Part shown: piece after piece, positions 18,530 through 28,600 of the stretch | How the letters are laid out: every line of letters starts with the position of its first letter | Position numbering within the stretch: the stretch's first letter is position 1 | Assembly: GCA_958295895.1 (NCBI GenBank) | Contig: CATQHI010000030.1 | Location: forward strand, 1 to 62,178 | Direction: 5' to 3' | Length of the DNA: 62,178 bases | Origin: Saprospiraceae bacterium | Lineage (GTDB): Bacteria > Bacteroidota > Bacteroidia > Chitinophagales > Saprospiraceae | Translations under genes and position numbers: made by a program | Notes under the pieces: model-generated | Seen by the model: the letters and a program-made list of their open reading frames with translations, nothing else | What the model was told of the DNA's origin: nothing | Databases searched by the model: none

Positions 18530-21145
18530 CTACCGCTCACCCAATTCCTCCACCGGAGAAGACTCCCGCAAATAAATAAGCCCATCAAACTGCTGCAAAT
18601 ACCGATTCACCTCCACCGGTTCACTCCGCACCTGCGCCCCCGCCCCGGCCATGGAACGGAATTCTTGCTGCATATAGTCACGCAGCGTAGGGTCTTGACG
18701 GGCGGCTCGCAGATCGATGAAGTAGTTGGGACTGCCCCAACCATCCAAACAGGCCGTAAGGGTGGTGGAGTCGAGCTGCGGCATAGTCCGCTCCGCTAGG
18801 CCCCAGCCCGTTTGCTCGGCATCCGCCGCATGGGCCAGTACACTACCCGTACCAAAGTCCGTACCGATCGCGTAATAGCGATCCCCGTACCGGCTGCGCA
18901 GGCGTTGGCCCGTTGCCGCGATATTGCCGTTGACCACTCCGTAGTAAACGTGGCCGTTGTGTGCCCAGTACATGGCTTTTCCCCGTGGACTGCGCGCGCG
19001 TATCCACTCGATGTTTTCGAACATCCCCGCCTCCCGGATCTCGTGCTTTGGCTCCCACGACGTTTGCTGGTGCGCGGTGAGGTACTGTTGCATCACGGTA
19101 AGATGCTGGTGGGCATAGTCGAAAGCCATGGAATCTGCCTCACGCCAGGTTACCCGGCCGGCGCCGAGTAAGCTATCCGCCCGTCCGATGAGTGCTGCGT
19201 CCGTAGCTACTTGACTCTCGGTGCGGTCGTTCCAGATCGTAGTAGCTTCCAGCATGGGACTCAGATCGATGGCCGCCCCCTGCTCCCGCAAATAAGCCTG
19301 GAGAAACTCCGCATCGGTGTTCACGTACTGCATCTCCGGTCCGTAGATGTGGACGGGATCGTCGGGGTGCTGCCAATTGTAGTCTCGCAGCTGAGTGAGT
19401 AGGTCGACGAACTGCGTCGTGTAGTAGCGCCAGTTACCGTCGTAGAGTACGTCGCGGACCTGGTCGATCTTCCCCTGGACGAAGCGGTCCATCTTGCGCG
19501 CCGCGCCGAAAGAGTCCTCGATAATCAAACTTCTAAATCCCTTTTCGCGGACCAGGTAGAAGAACAGCTCACCCGCCAGCTGAGTAAACTCTGCGGTGCC
19601 GTGGGTATCCTCCCCGTAGCCGACTAGGTCGATACTATCGAGTGGTGCATCGAGGAACGTAAAATCGGTGGTGGCTAGGTCTGCGAAGGGGGTGCCGTAG
19701 GTGGTTAGGCGGTCGTTGCACTGCGGTAGGTTCATTAACCACTTCTCGGCTGCGGTCAGCGCATCATCCGTTACTACCTCCGGTACGATCGCTTCGCCGT
19801 AGTTCTGGCCGGTACGGTCGGCGTACACGGAGACGGTCAGGTGTACGATAGCGCCATCCGAGAGGAGTATGTCCGCATTGGTGGTTGAATTGCCATAGGT
19901 GGGTTGTCCAAAACTGCGCGCATTGGGCTGTTCCCGGAAGGCTACGGTGACTACCTCGCCGGAGCTACTGGTCTGCGGACCGGTCAGCACGGCTACCCGC
20001 GGCCGGTCGTGCTGCAGGGTATAGGCAGGCCCACTGAGGGCAAGTTGTACGTAACTATCCATGAACGCCCGACCATCGGCGTAACTCCAGCTCTCCCGTT
20101 GGCTCCCGTCCCGCTGCTGAAAGTACCCTAGGGTATCTCCGGTAAACAGCGGCCCCAACCCCACCAGCATGGGCCAGCAGTTGCCTCCGCCATCCTCACG
20201 TAGATCTACGATCCAACCTTCGGTTTCTTCGGTGTCCAGTGTGCGGATGAGCGCCTGTAGACTATCGGCAAAGGGGACGGTTACGGAGGGCGGGCCACTC
20301 ACGTCGGGGACACTCAGGTAGGCAATCCGGTCGTTGATGCGCCGCCCCTCGGCGTAACGAATGTTTGGTATACGGTCCCCATTTCCGACGACCTGTTCTG
20401 GCAGGGGCACGGTCATAAGGGAGTGTTTATTGATTTTGCGTAATACCACCAATAGGGTGGAGTGTACGTCGGCCTCCGTCTGTGCTCCCGCCGCGTAGGA
20501 CAGTGTCAACTGCCGCAGCTTCGTCCAGTCGATCTGTTCGTGATTGAGCGCTCGGGCGCTCACCTTTGCAAAGAATTCATCGACGTAAGCCACTGCCCGG
20601 GTACTGATTGGTGTGGTCGGCACTTCGGCTTCGATCAGCTCCACGTCATCGAACCAGGCGGTCCCCTCCCCCCTCAGAAGCAGACCGACGGTTAGTGAGT
20701 CCATAGCTTCTTCGGCGGCGTAGAAGAGTTCCAGTGTAGTCCAGCCCTGATCCCCAACCAGCGCATCGGACCAGGCATAGTTGCCTTCCTCCATTCCGGT
20801 ACTGCCATACACGTACACACTCGCACCTTCTCCGCTCACTCCTTCGGTACGCACCCGCGCCGAAATACGGTATCGTTGGAATTGCCCCGGTTGCCTGACT
20901 ACTGTTTGGTAGGCTCCCCCACTGCTACGATCCGGGAATGGGCTAGCTATTCTTAGCGCGTCGGTTCCCCCCTGGCCCTCCTGGGCAGCGATACCACTCC
21001 GGCCGCCCGCCAGGCGGTAGTGTTGCCATCCAGGGATGAGATCACTACTCGTGCGCTCGTCAAATTCAGCATTATACAGCAAGGATTGGGAAGTGCCGTC
21101 AACGGCGCTGATGTACAGCACCAGCAGGGTAAGTAGCAATCTCAT
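18530..21145 (-). CDS. Secreted S41 peptidase fused to an erythromycin-esterase-like domain
   Basis: The start is set at 21145 (MRLLLTLLVLYISAVDGTSQ) for a proper signal peptide. Residues about 25-165 form a carbohydrate-binding-like jelly roll (FDERTSSDLIPGWQHYRLAG, WFDDVELIEAE). Residues about 180-470 form an S41 protease (RIAYLSVPDVSGP, GWIVDLREDGGGN, and TGPQTSSSGEVVTVAF with the predicted serine). Residues about 490-870 form an erythromycin-esterase-like domain (LVGYGEDTHGTAEF, SLIIEDSFGAARKMDRF, MYWAHNGHV). The combination is unusual but all parts look intact. A copy of the dispersed G-rich element lies within the last 50 codons and encodes AGAGAQVR. Confidence 0.85.
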   Translation of the reverse strand: MRLLLTLLVLYISAVDGTSQSLLYNAEFDERTSSDLIPGWQHYRLAGGRSGIAAQEGQGGTDALRIASPFPDRSSGGAYQTVVRQPGQFQRYRISARVRTEGVSGEGASVYVYGSTGMEEGNYAWSDALVGDQGWTTLELFYAAEEAMDSLTVGLLLRGEGTAWFDDVELIEAEVPTTPISTRAVAYVDEFFAKVSARALNHEQIDWTKLRQLTLSYAAGAQTEADVHSTLLVVLRKINKHSLMTVPLPEQVVGNGDRIPNIRYAEGRRINDRIAYLSVPDVSGPPSVTVPFADSLQALIRTLDTEETEGWIVDLREDGGGNCWPMLVGLGPLFTGDTLGYFQQRDGSQRESWSYADGRAFMDSYVQLALSGPAYTLQHDRPRVAVLTGPQTSSSGEVVTVAFREQPNARSFGQPTYGNSTTNADILLSDGAIVHLTVSVYADRTGQNYGEAIVPEVVTDDALTAAEKWLMNLPQCNDRLTTYGTPFADLATTDFTFLDAPLDSIDLVGYGEDTHGTAEFTQLAGELFFYLVREKGFRSLIIEDSFGAARKMDRFVQGKIDQVRDVLYDGNWRYYTTQFVDLLTQLRDYNWQHPDDPVHIYGPEMQYVNTDAEFLQAYLREQGAAIDLSPMLEATTIWNDRTESQVATDAALIGRADSLLGAGRVTWREADSMAFDYAHQHLTVMQQYLTAHQQTSWEPKHEIREAGMFENIEWIRARSPRGKAMYWAHNGHVYYGVVNGNIAATGQRLRSRYGDRYYAIGTDFGTGSVLAHAADAEQTGWGLAERTMPQLDSTTLTACLDGWGSPNYFIDLRAARQDPTLRDYMQQEFRSMAGAGAQVRSEPVEVNRYLQQFDGLIYLRESSPVEELGER
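18628..18646 (-). repeat. Dispersed G-rich element, copy 7 (-), inside a coding sequence
   Basis: The minus strand reads GGGGCGGGGGCGCAGGTGC. It is read in frame within the C-terminus of the S41/Ere fusion, one of only two copies that overlap a CDS. Confidence 0.7.
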
Positions 21146-21190
21146 CGACACAAGATGCACGGTTCTACCTAGGTTCCGGACCAAAATGAC

Positions 21191-22294
21191 GTGAAGGCGG
21201 GTCATGCGGGCGCGGACGCGGGTGCGAAGGCTTTTGGGGCGGGGCGGCGGGCGCTACTTTTACGCATCGAGTGGAGAAAACACGAGCACCGGGTCTACTG
21301 GTACTGCCAGCTCAGCGGCTGGGGCGTGGTGGGGCTGTACTGGGCGTACTACTCCATCGGGAGTGTGGGATACCGGGCCATCCCAATCCTACTGATGCAG
21401 GTAGCGTGGCAAATCGGAGCAACTCATCTGTACGCACGTACGGCCGTAGCCCGACGTTGGACGGACCTATCACTACCCCGCCTGCTGCCCATCGCGGCTA
21501 TAGCTTGGTTCGTCCTACTACTGCAATACATGGCAATGAGCTGGATCAACTACCGGCTCATCTGTAACTGCGATGGAGGATATCTAAATGTAGTACCGGG
21601 AGCGCTGAGTGGAGGCCTACGTTATCTTGCTATTTGGTTGTTAGCCTTCCATGGCTATCACCTGGCGCGTCAGGGTGCGCTGCACGCCGCGGAGGCCGCC
21701 CGGCAGGCGCAACTGGCTACCGAGGCGCAACTGGCTAAGCTGACCGGTGAGCTCAACCCCCACTTTCTTTTCAATGCCCTGAATAGTATTAAGGCACTCA
21801 CGCGGGAGGATCCGCTTCGGGCCCGTACCGCCATCGATCACCTAGCGGCCCTGCTGCGTCAGTCGCTACGGCAGGGGGAACAGGACGATATTACCCTGGC
21901 CGAAGAGATCGGTCTAGTGAAAGAATACCTGGCCCTGGAACAACTGCGCTTTGAGGAGCGGCTATTGGTTGACTGGAAGCTACCGCCCCGGAGCGATGTG
22001 TGGCGACTGCCGCCCCTTAGTCTGCATACCCTGGTAGAGAATGCGGTGAAGCACGGTATTGCCCACCGGCCGGGGGGTGGCCGGATCAGTATAACGGTAC
22101 GTACGAGTTCGGATCACTGGACCGTGGAGGTTCTCAACGACGGATGCTATACCCCTGGCACGACGGGGACGGGACTAACCAACCTTCGCCAACGGCTAGA
22201 CCTTCGCTACGGCGGTAATGCCTCCATCATCCTGGCACAAGTCACGGATGTAAACTCTCCGCAAGTGCGGGCCACGCTAAAGCTGCCCCACTGA
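21191..22294 (+). CDS. LytTR-system sensor histidine kinase (LytS/YehU type)
   Basis: Membrane sensor kinase with about four N-terminal helices (QLSGWGVVGLYWAYYSIG to LRYLAIWLLAFHGYHLA), then the His_kinase motif ELNPHFLFNALNSI, with the phospho-acceptor His in NPHFLFN, and an HATPase region (LHTLVENAVKHGI, GTGLTNLRQRL). Its stop overlaps the ATG of the response regulator by one base, forming an operon. The start is uncertain: GTG at 21191 is the only in-frame conventional start, and its first codons run through a dispersed G-rich element (VKAGHAGADAGAKA). Translation may begin later, near RIEWRKHEHRVYW. Confidence 0.88.
   Translation: MKAGHAGADAGAKAFGAGRRALLLRIEWRKHEHRVYWYCQLSGWGVVGLYWAYYSIGSVGYRAIPILLMQVAWQIGATHLYARTAVARRWTDLSLPRLLPIAAIAWFVLLLQYMAMSWINYRLICNCDGGYLNVVPGALSGGLRYLAIWLLAFHGYHLARQGALHAAEAARQAQLATEAQLAKLTGELNPHFLFNALNSIKALTREDPLRARTAIDHLAALLRQSLRQGEQDDITLAEEIGLVKEYLALEQLRFEERLLVDWKLPPRSDVWRLPPLSLHTLVENAVKHGIAHRPGGGRISITVRTSSDHWTVEVLNDGCYTPGTTGTGLTNLRQRLDLRYGGNASIILAQVTDVNSPQVRATLKLPH
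21206..21226 (+). repeat. Dispersed G-rich element, copy 8 (+), at the kinase N-terminus
   Basis: GCGGGCGCGGACGCGGGTGCG, one mismatch to the core. It lies between the divergent S41/Ere gene and the kinase and overlaps the annotated kinase start region. Confidence 0.7.
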
Positions 22295-23001
22295 TGTCCG
22301 AGCTCCTACGCTGCCTACTGGTTGATGACGAACGGCTCGCCCGGGTAGAGCTTCGTGCTCTACTTACGGAGGTGGGTGGTTGCCAGATTGTTGGCGAGGC
22401 TACATCAGTCGCTGCAGCGATAGAAGGTATTCGGGCACAGCGGCCGGACGTCGTCTTCCTCGACATTCAAATGCCGGGTGCCGATGGCTTTTCGTTACTA
22501 GAGACACTTGACGCTCCACCACTAGTGGTATTTGTTACAGCTTTCGATACGTATGCAGTACGTGCCTTTGCGGTACAGGCCGTGGACTACCTGCTCAAGC
22601 CCGTCACCCTGGACCGATTAGCCACTACGCTACAACGGCTGCGTGAACTTATAGACATACCAGGGTCGGAAGAACCGCTTTATGTGGAGGACAGGCGGGG
22701 TGGCCGCTTCATTCCGCTCGATCAACTGTACCTAGTCCGAGCTTACGATCACTACGTTCGGCTCTACCACTCGCAGGGTACGGACCTGCTGCGCCTTCCC
22801 CTGAAGGAGCTGGAGAACCGGCTTTCTGCCAAGGACTTTTTCCGTTGCAGCCGTTCGGCTATCGTTCGGATTTCGGCGGTGCGGGAGCTACGACCGCTTA
22901 GTCGGAAGCGGTACATGGTCCGCGTTGGTCCCAACCTGGAAGAGGTTACCTTGTCAGAGGCACGAGCGGTGATGTGGCGACGGCAGATGGGGATAGTCTG
23001 A
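22294..23001 (+). CDS. LytTR-family response regulator
   Basis: A 235-residue two-domain regulator. The receiver (1-120) has acidic pocket LLVDDERLARVELRALL, phospho-acceptor Asp in DVVFLDIQMPGADG, switch residue in FVTAFDTYAVRAF and the conserved Lys in VDYLLKPV. The C-terminal LytTR DNA-binding domain (about 130-233) has LYLVRAYDHYVRLY and FFRCSRSAIVRISAVREL. It pairs with the kinase that overlaps it upstream. Targets are unknown; the divergent S41/Ere gene and the downstream TonB receptor are candidates by position only. Confidence 0.93.
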   Translation: MSELLRCLLVDDERLARVELRALLTEVGGCQIVGEATSVAAAIEGIRAQRPDVVFLDIQMPGADGFSLLETLDAPPLVVFVTAFDTYAVRAFAVQAVDYLLKPVTLDRLATTLQRLRELIDIPGSEEPLYVEDRRGGRFIPLDQLYLVRAYDHYVRLYHSQGTDLLRLPLKELENRLSAKDFFRCSRSAIVRISAVRELRPLSRKRYMVRVGPNLEEVTLSEARAVMWRRQMGIV

Positions 23002-23070
23002 ATTTTGATAGCTCCTTTGGTGGGACTATGTTAGGTAGAGTTTGAAGGTGTTTAACCCTTAATCGGATTT

Positions 23071-23088
23071 GCACCCGCGACCCCGCCC
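23071..23088 (-). repeat. Dispersed G-rich element, copy 9 (-)
   Basis: The minus strand reads GGGCGGGGTCGCGGGTGC. It sits in the 112-bp convergent gap between the response regulator and the TonB receptor. Confidence 0.85.
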
Positions 23089-23113
23089 CCTACTACCCTA
23101 TCGGTATCGTTAT

Positions 23114-25564
23114 CTAGAATTCGATGATCAGCCCTACGCTGGGTGTGACGAATGGATCATCGTCGGTTAGGATCAGCGGAATAGCGTTCGACCCGTCGGC
23201 CCGGATTGCTTGTCCATCCGTAGTCTGAAAGCCAGTATTATCCTCCGTACGCCGAAAGGTGTACTCGGGGGTTGCCGGGGTATCGAAAATGAAGGCGTTT
23301 TCTACGTCGAGGAAAACGTCGAGTGTCCAGCGGGCAAAGTTCCACTTTTTGTCGATACGCACATCCAGCCGATTAAAGTTGCCTAGCCGCTGGGTATTCG
23401 TGCGGGTAAAGTCCAGGGTGCCGCGCCCACGGGTGAGGTAGTTGCGCTGACTGGCCTCAAGGTCTAAGGGAGTGAAGGGTGCGCCACCGGCAAATCGGTA
23501 CTTTAGTCCTAACTCCCAGTTGCGGCCAAATTTTCGTCCTAGCAGCGCACTGATCAGGTGTCGGTTGTCCCAACTGGCCGCTATGAGTTGGCCATCGGTC
23601 CCACTGAACTTACTACGTACGAACGTATAACTCAGTACGCCGAAAATTTTTGTGGTGAGCTTCTTCTGTAGGTAGGCCTCCAAGCCGTACACCTCTCCCT
23701 TACCTACACTCGCTACGGGCTCATTACCAATGGCACCGAATTCGGCTCCCTGATTGGCCAGGCTGAGCCCCGTTAGTAAACTCACCGGGTAGTTTCCGTA
23801 ATCCTTGTAAAACCCCTCGAGCGTCAGCCGCCAGTCTTGCCGCGGCAACCACTCCCCCCCGGCTACGAAGTGCGTGGAACGGATATAGTCTACCGAACGG
23901 TTGACGAAACCATCGTCGTTCTGGAATCCAAGTACCGTGTAGGGGGCAATCCGGTAATAATTACCCACCGAGCTACTGATCTTCCACCGTTCGTCGAAGC
24001 GCCAACTAAGGGCCAACCGCGGGCTTAGCGTCCGCCAGACATCGTTCCCTGTAGTGGTGAAACTGTTTCCATCGGCGCGTACACCCAGGTTGATGCCCAG
24101 GCGATTATCCACAAAACTTCGTCCCACAGAACCGAAGGCACCGTAGCGCCACAGCCCAATGTCAGTAGAAAAGGCAGCTATGATTTCCGGAGAGACAATA
24201 CTGCCGTTCTGATCTACCACCTGCCGGGCTGCTACGGCGGTGAAGTCATTCGTGTACCCTACTCGTTGTAGCACCCCCCCGTAGGCGTACTTCCAGCCGT
24301 TCCGATTGCGATCGAGCGCCCAGCGAAGCTTGTTTTCAATCTCATCGCTCTTACTGCCCAATAGTCTTTCCTCCTCCAGGGGGTTAACGTTGTCCTCAAA
24401 GCGATCCAGGCGATTTTGAAAGCTACTGCGGCTCAGGGCTAAGGTCCAGTATCCATCCGGAATACGCCGCCGTAAGGAAGCCCCCACCGTGTAGATGTTC
24501 TGATTGATGGAGGGGTTAGAGGCAATAGTATAGATGTCCTCGGGGGTGGCCTCATCGGGAGCCTCGAAGCTAAATTCATCGATCGCCCCGACACCCAATG
24601 CCGAGAGAGTCATTTTTTCTCCCAATTTGGTGGTGAACTTACCCTGAAAGTCCCAGTAATTCGGACGTATCGGCAGACCGATGGCAGCAAAGAGTAACTG
24701 CAGGTAGCTACGCCGGACGGATGCAATAAAGCTTGCATTCTCACCGATCGGTCCGTCGGTAGTCAGCGCAACCTCAGTAGCACTGAGGCGAAAATTACCC
24801 TGTAGCCGCTCGGGATTACCGTCCTTCTGGTCGAAGGTGAAGACGGCAGCCAGGGCGTTATCGTAGCGGGCGTCGAAAGCTGAGCTGGCTAACTTGACGT
24901 CTTCGATGAAACTAACGTTCAGGATACCCTGTGGACCACCGGCCGCCCCCTGGGTGGTGAAGTGATTTATGGTGGGGATCTCAATACCGTCCAGGTAGAA
25001 TACATTTTCGCCAGGTCCACCCCCACGAATGATCAGATCGTTGCGTGGGCCCCCGCCGCCACCCTGACTGCCCCCCACGCCGGGTAGTACCTGTACTACA
25101 CGACTGATGTCGAAGTTGCCGCCCGGGTTGCTCTTTATCTCTTCCGCCGTAAGTTGCTGTACGCTCAAAGGAGTAACGCGGTCTCCCGCTGCAGCCGTAA
25201 TCTGATCATCCGCGACTACCGTAACCTCCTGCAGACCTATGGCCGAACTGCCCAGTTCAAAGTTCACCTGCGCTACGTTGCCACTGTTTACCTGTAGGTT
25301 ATCACGCACTATCGTTGAGTAGCCCACGTAGCTTGCCGTAAGTGTTGCCGCGCCGGTAGGTAGCTCGAGGCGGTAGTTGCCATCGACATCGGTCACGGTT
25401 CCGCTACCCCCGGCTGTAGCAATCGTCACACCGATGAGGGGTTCTCTCGTATCGGCATCCACGACCGACCCTGTAACTAGGCCGGTAGCTTGAGCAATAA
25501 GACTGCTAACACTTAAAAGGACTACAGTGATGGATAGTAGTGAGCGTACATAGTACTTCTTCAT
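23114..25564 (-). CDS. TonB-dependent receptor with carboxypeptidase-like regulatory domain
   Basis: An 816-residue outer-membrane receptor. Signal peptide MKKYYVRSLLSITVVLLSVSSLIAQ, a CarboxypepD_reg-like domain (about 28-110; GLVTGSVVDADTREPLIGVTI, YRLELPTGAATLTASYVGY), a plug domain (about 125-235; IKSNPGGNFDISRVVQVLPG, YLDGIEIPTINHF), then a long beta-barrel closing with SVGLIIEF, a typical C-terminal barrel signature ending in Phe. The substrate is unknown; no SusD partner is adjacent, so this is a stand-alone receptor. Its divergent neighbour upstream is separated by about 100 bp, with no recognisable element. Confidence 0.9.
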   Translation of the reverse strand: MKKYYVRSLLSITVVLLSVSSLIAQATGLVTGSVVDADTREPLIGVTIATAGGSGTVTDVDGNYRLELPTGAATLTASYVGYSTIVRDNLQVNSGNVAQVNFELGSSAIGLQEVTVVADDQITAAAGDRVTPLSVQQLTAEEIKSNPGGNFDISRVVQVLPGVGGSQGGGGGPRNDLIIRGGGPGENVFYLDGIEIPTINHFTTQGAAGGPQGILNVSFIEDVKLASSAFDARYDNALAAVFTFDQKDGNPERLQGNFRLSATEVALTTDGPIGENASFIASVRRSYLQLLFAAIGLPIRPNYWDFQGKFTTKLGEKMTLSALGVGAIDEFSFEAPDEATPEDIYTIASNPSINQNIYTVGASLRRRIPDGYWTLALSRSSFQNRLDRFEDNVNPLEEERLLGSKSDEIENKLRWALDRNRNGWKYAYGGVLQRVGYTNDFTAVAARQVVDQNGSIVSPEIIAAFSTDIGLWRYGAFGSVGRSFVDNRLGINLGVRADGNSFTTTGNDVWRTLSPRLALSWRFDERWKISSSVGNYYRIAPYTVLGFQNDDGFVNRSVDYIRSTHFVAGGEWLPRQDWRLTLEGFYKDYGNYPVSLLTGLSLANQGAEFGAIGNEPVASVGKGEVYGLEAYLQKKLTTKIFGVLSYTFVRSKFSGTDGQLIAASWDNRHLISALLGRKFGRNWELGLKYRFAGGAPFTPLDLEASQRNYLTRGRGTLDFTRTNTQRLGNFNRLDVRIDKKWNFARWTLDVFLDVENAFIFDTPATPEYTFRRTEDNTGFQTTDGQAIRADGSNAIPLILTDDDPFVTPSVGLIIEF

Positions 25565-25672
25565 GCTAGAAGGCTTAGTAGTGTCGAAATCGTAAAACGC
25601 CTGCTACCGGTCGAGCAGCAGATAAAACTACCATGAAAAAGCTTCTCCATTCGCTGGCACTACGCCACCGGA

Positions 25673-28600
25673 TCACTTCGTAGCCTGCATAGGCGCCAGC
25701 TGCACCTGCACGCCCACTACGATTATCGGCAGGCCACTGGTGGCGGTGGGGTGGGTGAACACGAGGTAGAGATCCTGGGGATCGGTGGCAGTCACCCCGC
25801 TCGGTAGCTCGACGGGCAGGTGCAGCACGGGGGGCATGGCCGTGAGGTCCAGCTCGCTCGTTGGCTCCAGGAAGTCGGACTTCGCGAGCAGCGGACCGTC
25901 GGGGCCCTCCACGTGCAGCTCCACGACCCCGCCGATGGCGTTCACCATCGGGATCGGGGCCATGGCCACGACATTCACCGCGGAGACCCCACTGAGACTG
26001 ACGTCCTTCAGTGCGACGTACGCGCCGGGGCCGTCGGGCAGCAGCAGGTCCATGCCATTGTTGGAAATCTTGCGGACGCGCTCGTAGGTATCGAAGCCGA
26101 AGACGTGGACGTTGGCGTTGCGCAGCACGATCGTCTGTTCCGCGCTCAGACTGGGCAGCTTACCCGCTCCCTCATCCTGGTAGGCGGCCCGTAGAATGTA
26201 GACGCCCTTGCCGGGGTCGCCCTTCGGCAGATCAATGGCGTACTCCCCCCGCAGCGGCAGCTTGGCCTTCTGCCCCTCACCGGACAGGCTCAGAATGTAG
26301 CCGGCCATTTCCGCCGCCTCCGCGGTGGGGAGCTCGGGGTGGGCGGACATGACGTTCTCCCCCCAGTTGCCGGTCCCGCCGGTGATGATCTTACCGGCCA
26401 GCATCTCCTGGGCCCCGGCATCGTCCGCGTAGCGCTGCGCGATCTCGCGGTAATTGGGGCCGATGGATTTTTCGGCCACCTTGTGGCAGGCCTGACAGTC
26501 GTTCTCGCCGATCAATACCTCACCGCGCGAATCCATAGCACCTGCGTCCGCCGCCCGGTGGCCCTGGGCGATGGCGATCTTGTCGTAGCCTTCCGGCAGG
26601 TAATCGACGTTGAAGGCTACCCGGTCGGCGGCGATGCCCTGGTCCAGCGTACCGTCCTCGGCATCGCTTACGTTGACGGCATAGCGGATGGGCTGCCCGG
26701 GCGTATAGAAGGAGCCGCTGCCGCCGAGGTCGAGCTCGACGACCGGGGCCTCGTTACCGACGGTGATGTCGGTAGATTGAGTCGTCACCCCGTCGTTCCC
26801 GTCATCGACGGTGAGCGTGGCGTGGTAAATGCCCTCCTCGGTCAGGGTGAGGTCCGACTGTCGTCCCTCGAAGCTTTCCGCGTAACCGTTGTCGGAGGTT
26901 ACGTTCCAGGAATAAGCGAGCTCGTCTCCGTCGGCGTCCTCGGTGCCCACGGCGCTTAGATTGACGGTCAGCGGGGCGGCACCGCCCATGGTGCTGGCCA
27001 GGAGCCGAGCATCCGGTGGGCGATTGCCGCCATTGTAGGTGATGCGTACCAGCCTGGCGTCGTCATTCTGGGAGAACCACCCGGAACCGTACTCCAGCAG
27101 GTACAGGTCGCCGTTCGCGGCAAAGGTCATGTCCATGGGGTTGCTGAAGGTATAGCCGGGCATGAAGCGTTCCATCGCGACGTAGTCGCCCGCCTCGTCC
27201 ATGGTGACGGCCATGATCCAGCCGCGCATCCACTCGTAGGCGAGCAGCTTGCCGTCGTAGTAGTCGGGAAAGGCGCGCCCGGCGCCGGCGAAGTCCTCGG
27301 AATGGAAGACCGGGCCGGCCATGGCGTTGCGGCCGCCGCTACCCACCAGTGGGAACTCCGGCGAGGGGCCGTAGAGGTACCAGATGAAGGCCTCCCGGGC
27401 GGGGGGCAGTTGTTCCAATCCGGTATTATTGGGGGAGGTATTGACCGGCGCGGCGGCGTCCCACGGCTGACCGGAGCGCTCGGCGGCAAAGTCGTACCTG
27501 TGGTAGGCCTTGTTATTACCGACGAAGTGGGGCCAGCCGAAGTTACCGGCCTGGCGGGCCTGGCCGACCTCGTCGTGTCCGGCGGGACCGCGGGTGGAGT
27601 CCGGCATTGCGGCGTCGGGACCGACGTCGCCCCAGTACAGGTAGCCCGTCTTTTTGTCTACGGAAATACGGAAGGGGTTGCGGTGCCCCATGGTGTAGAT
27701 CTCGGGTCGCGTCCTGTCGGTCCCCTCGGCGAAGAGGTTGCCGGCCGGGATGGTGTAGCTGCCGTCGTCCTCCGGGTGGATACGGAGGATCTTGCCGCGC
27801 AGGTCGTTGGTATTGGCCGAAGACTTCTGGGCGTCCCAGGGCTCCCGGCCGGACCGTTCGTCGCTAGGGCTATAGCCGCTGGAGCCGTGGGGGTTGGTGT
27901 TGTCGCCGGTGGACAGGTAGAGATTGCCCGCGGCGTCCCAGTCGATGGAGCCCCCGGTGTGGCAGCACTCCCTGCGCTGGGTGGGTACCTCGAGGATGAG
28001 CTTCTCGCTGTCCATGCGCAGTTCGTCGCCGTTCATCTCGAAGCGGGCCAGGACGTTGCGGGACACATCGGCATCGGAGTAGTAGAGGTAGACCCAGTGG
28101 TTAGCGGCAAAGTCGGGATCCTTGCTGAGGCCGAGCAAGCCGTCCTCGGCCGTTGCCGCTACCCCTTCCGCGTTGGGCTCGTAGGTGGTACTGACCGGAA
28201 TCGTAGCGATGGTCGTTAGTTCTTCGGTCCGGGTGTCGTAGAGCCGTACCTCCCCCTTGCGCTGGATGAAGAGGATGCGGTGGTCGTCGAGCATAGTCAG
28301 TTCCATGGGCTCGTCCAGTCCGCTAGTGAGCACTTCCTTGGCGAAGCGGTTTTCCTCGGGCCGTGCTTTCTGGTAGTCCAGGGGGGTAGGCTCGGCTCCG
28401 CCACTGGCGTAGTCGATTCCGGCCCAGAGGTGCTGGAGGAACGTGGAATCGGCGTACACCTCGTCGGTGTGGCCCATCGCGGTGTAGAAGGACCGTCCGC
28501 CGTTGAACTCCTGGAACCACGCCATGGGGTGGTACTCGGGGTTCTGGCCGCCCACGTAGCTCCCGTCGTCCAGCGACAGCACGGCGGTGATCTCCGGCGA

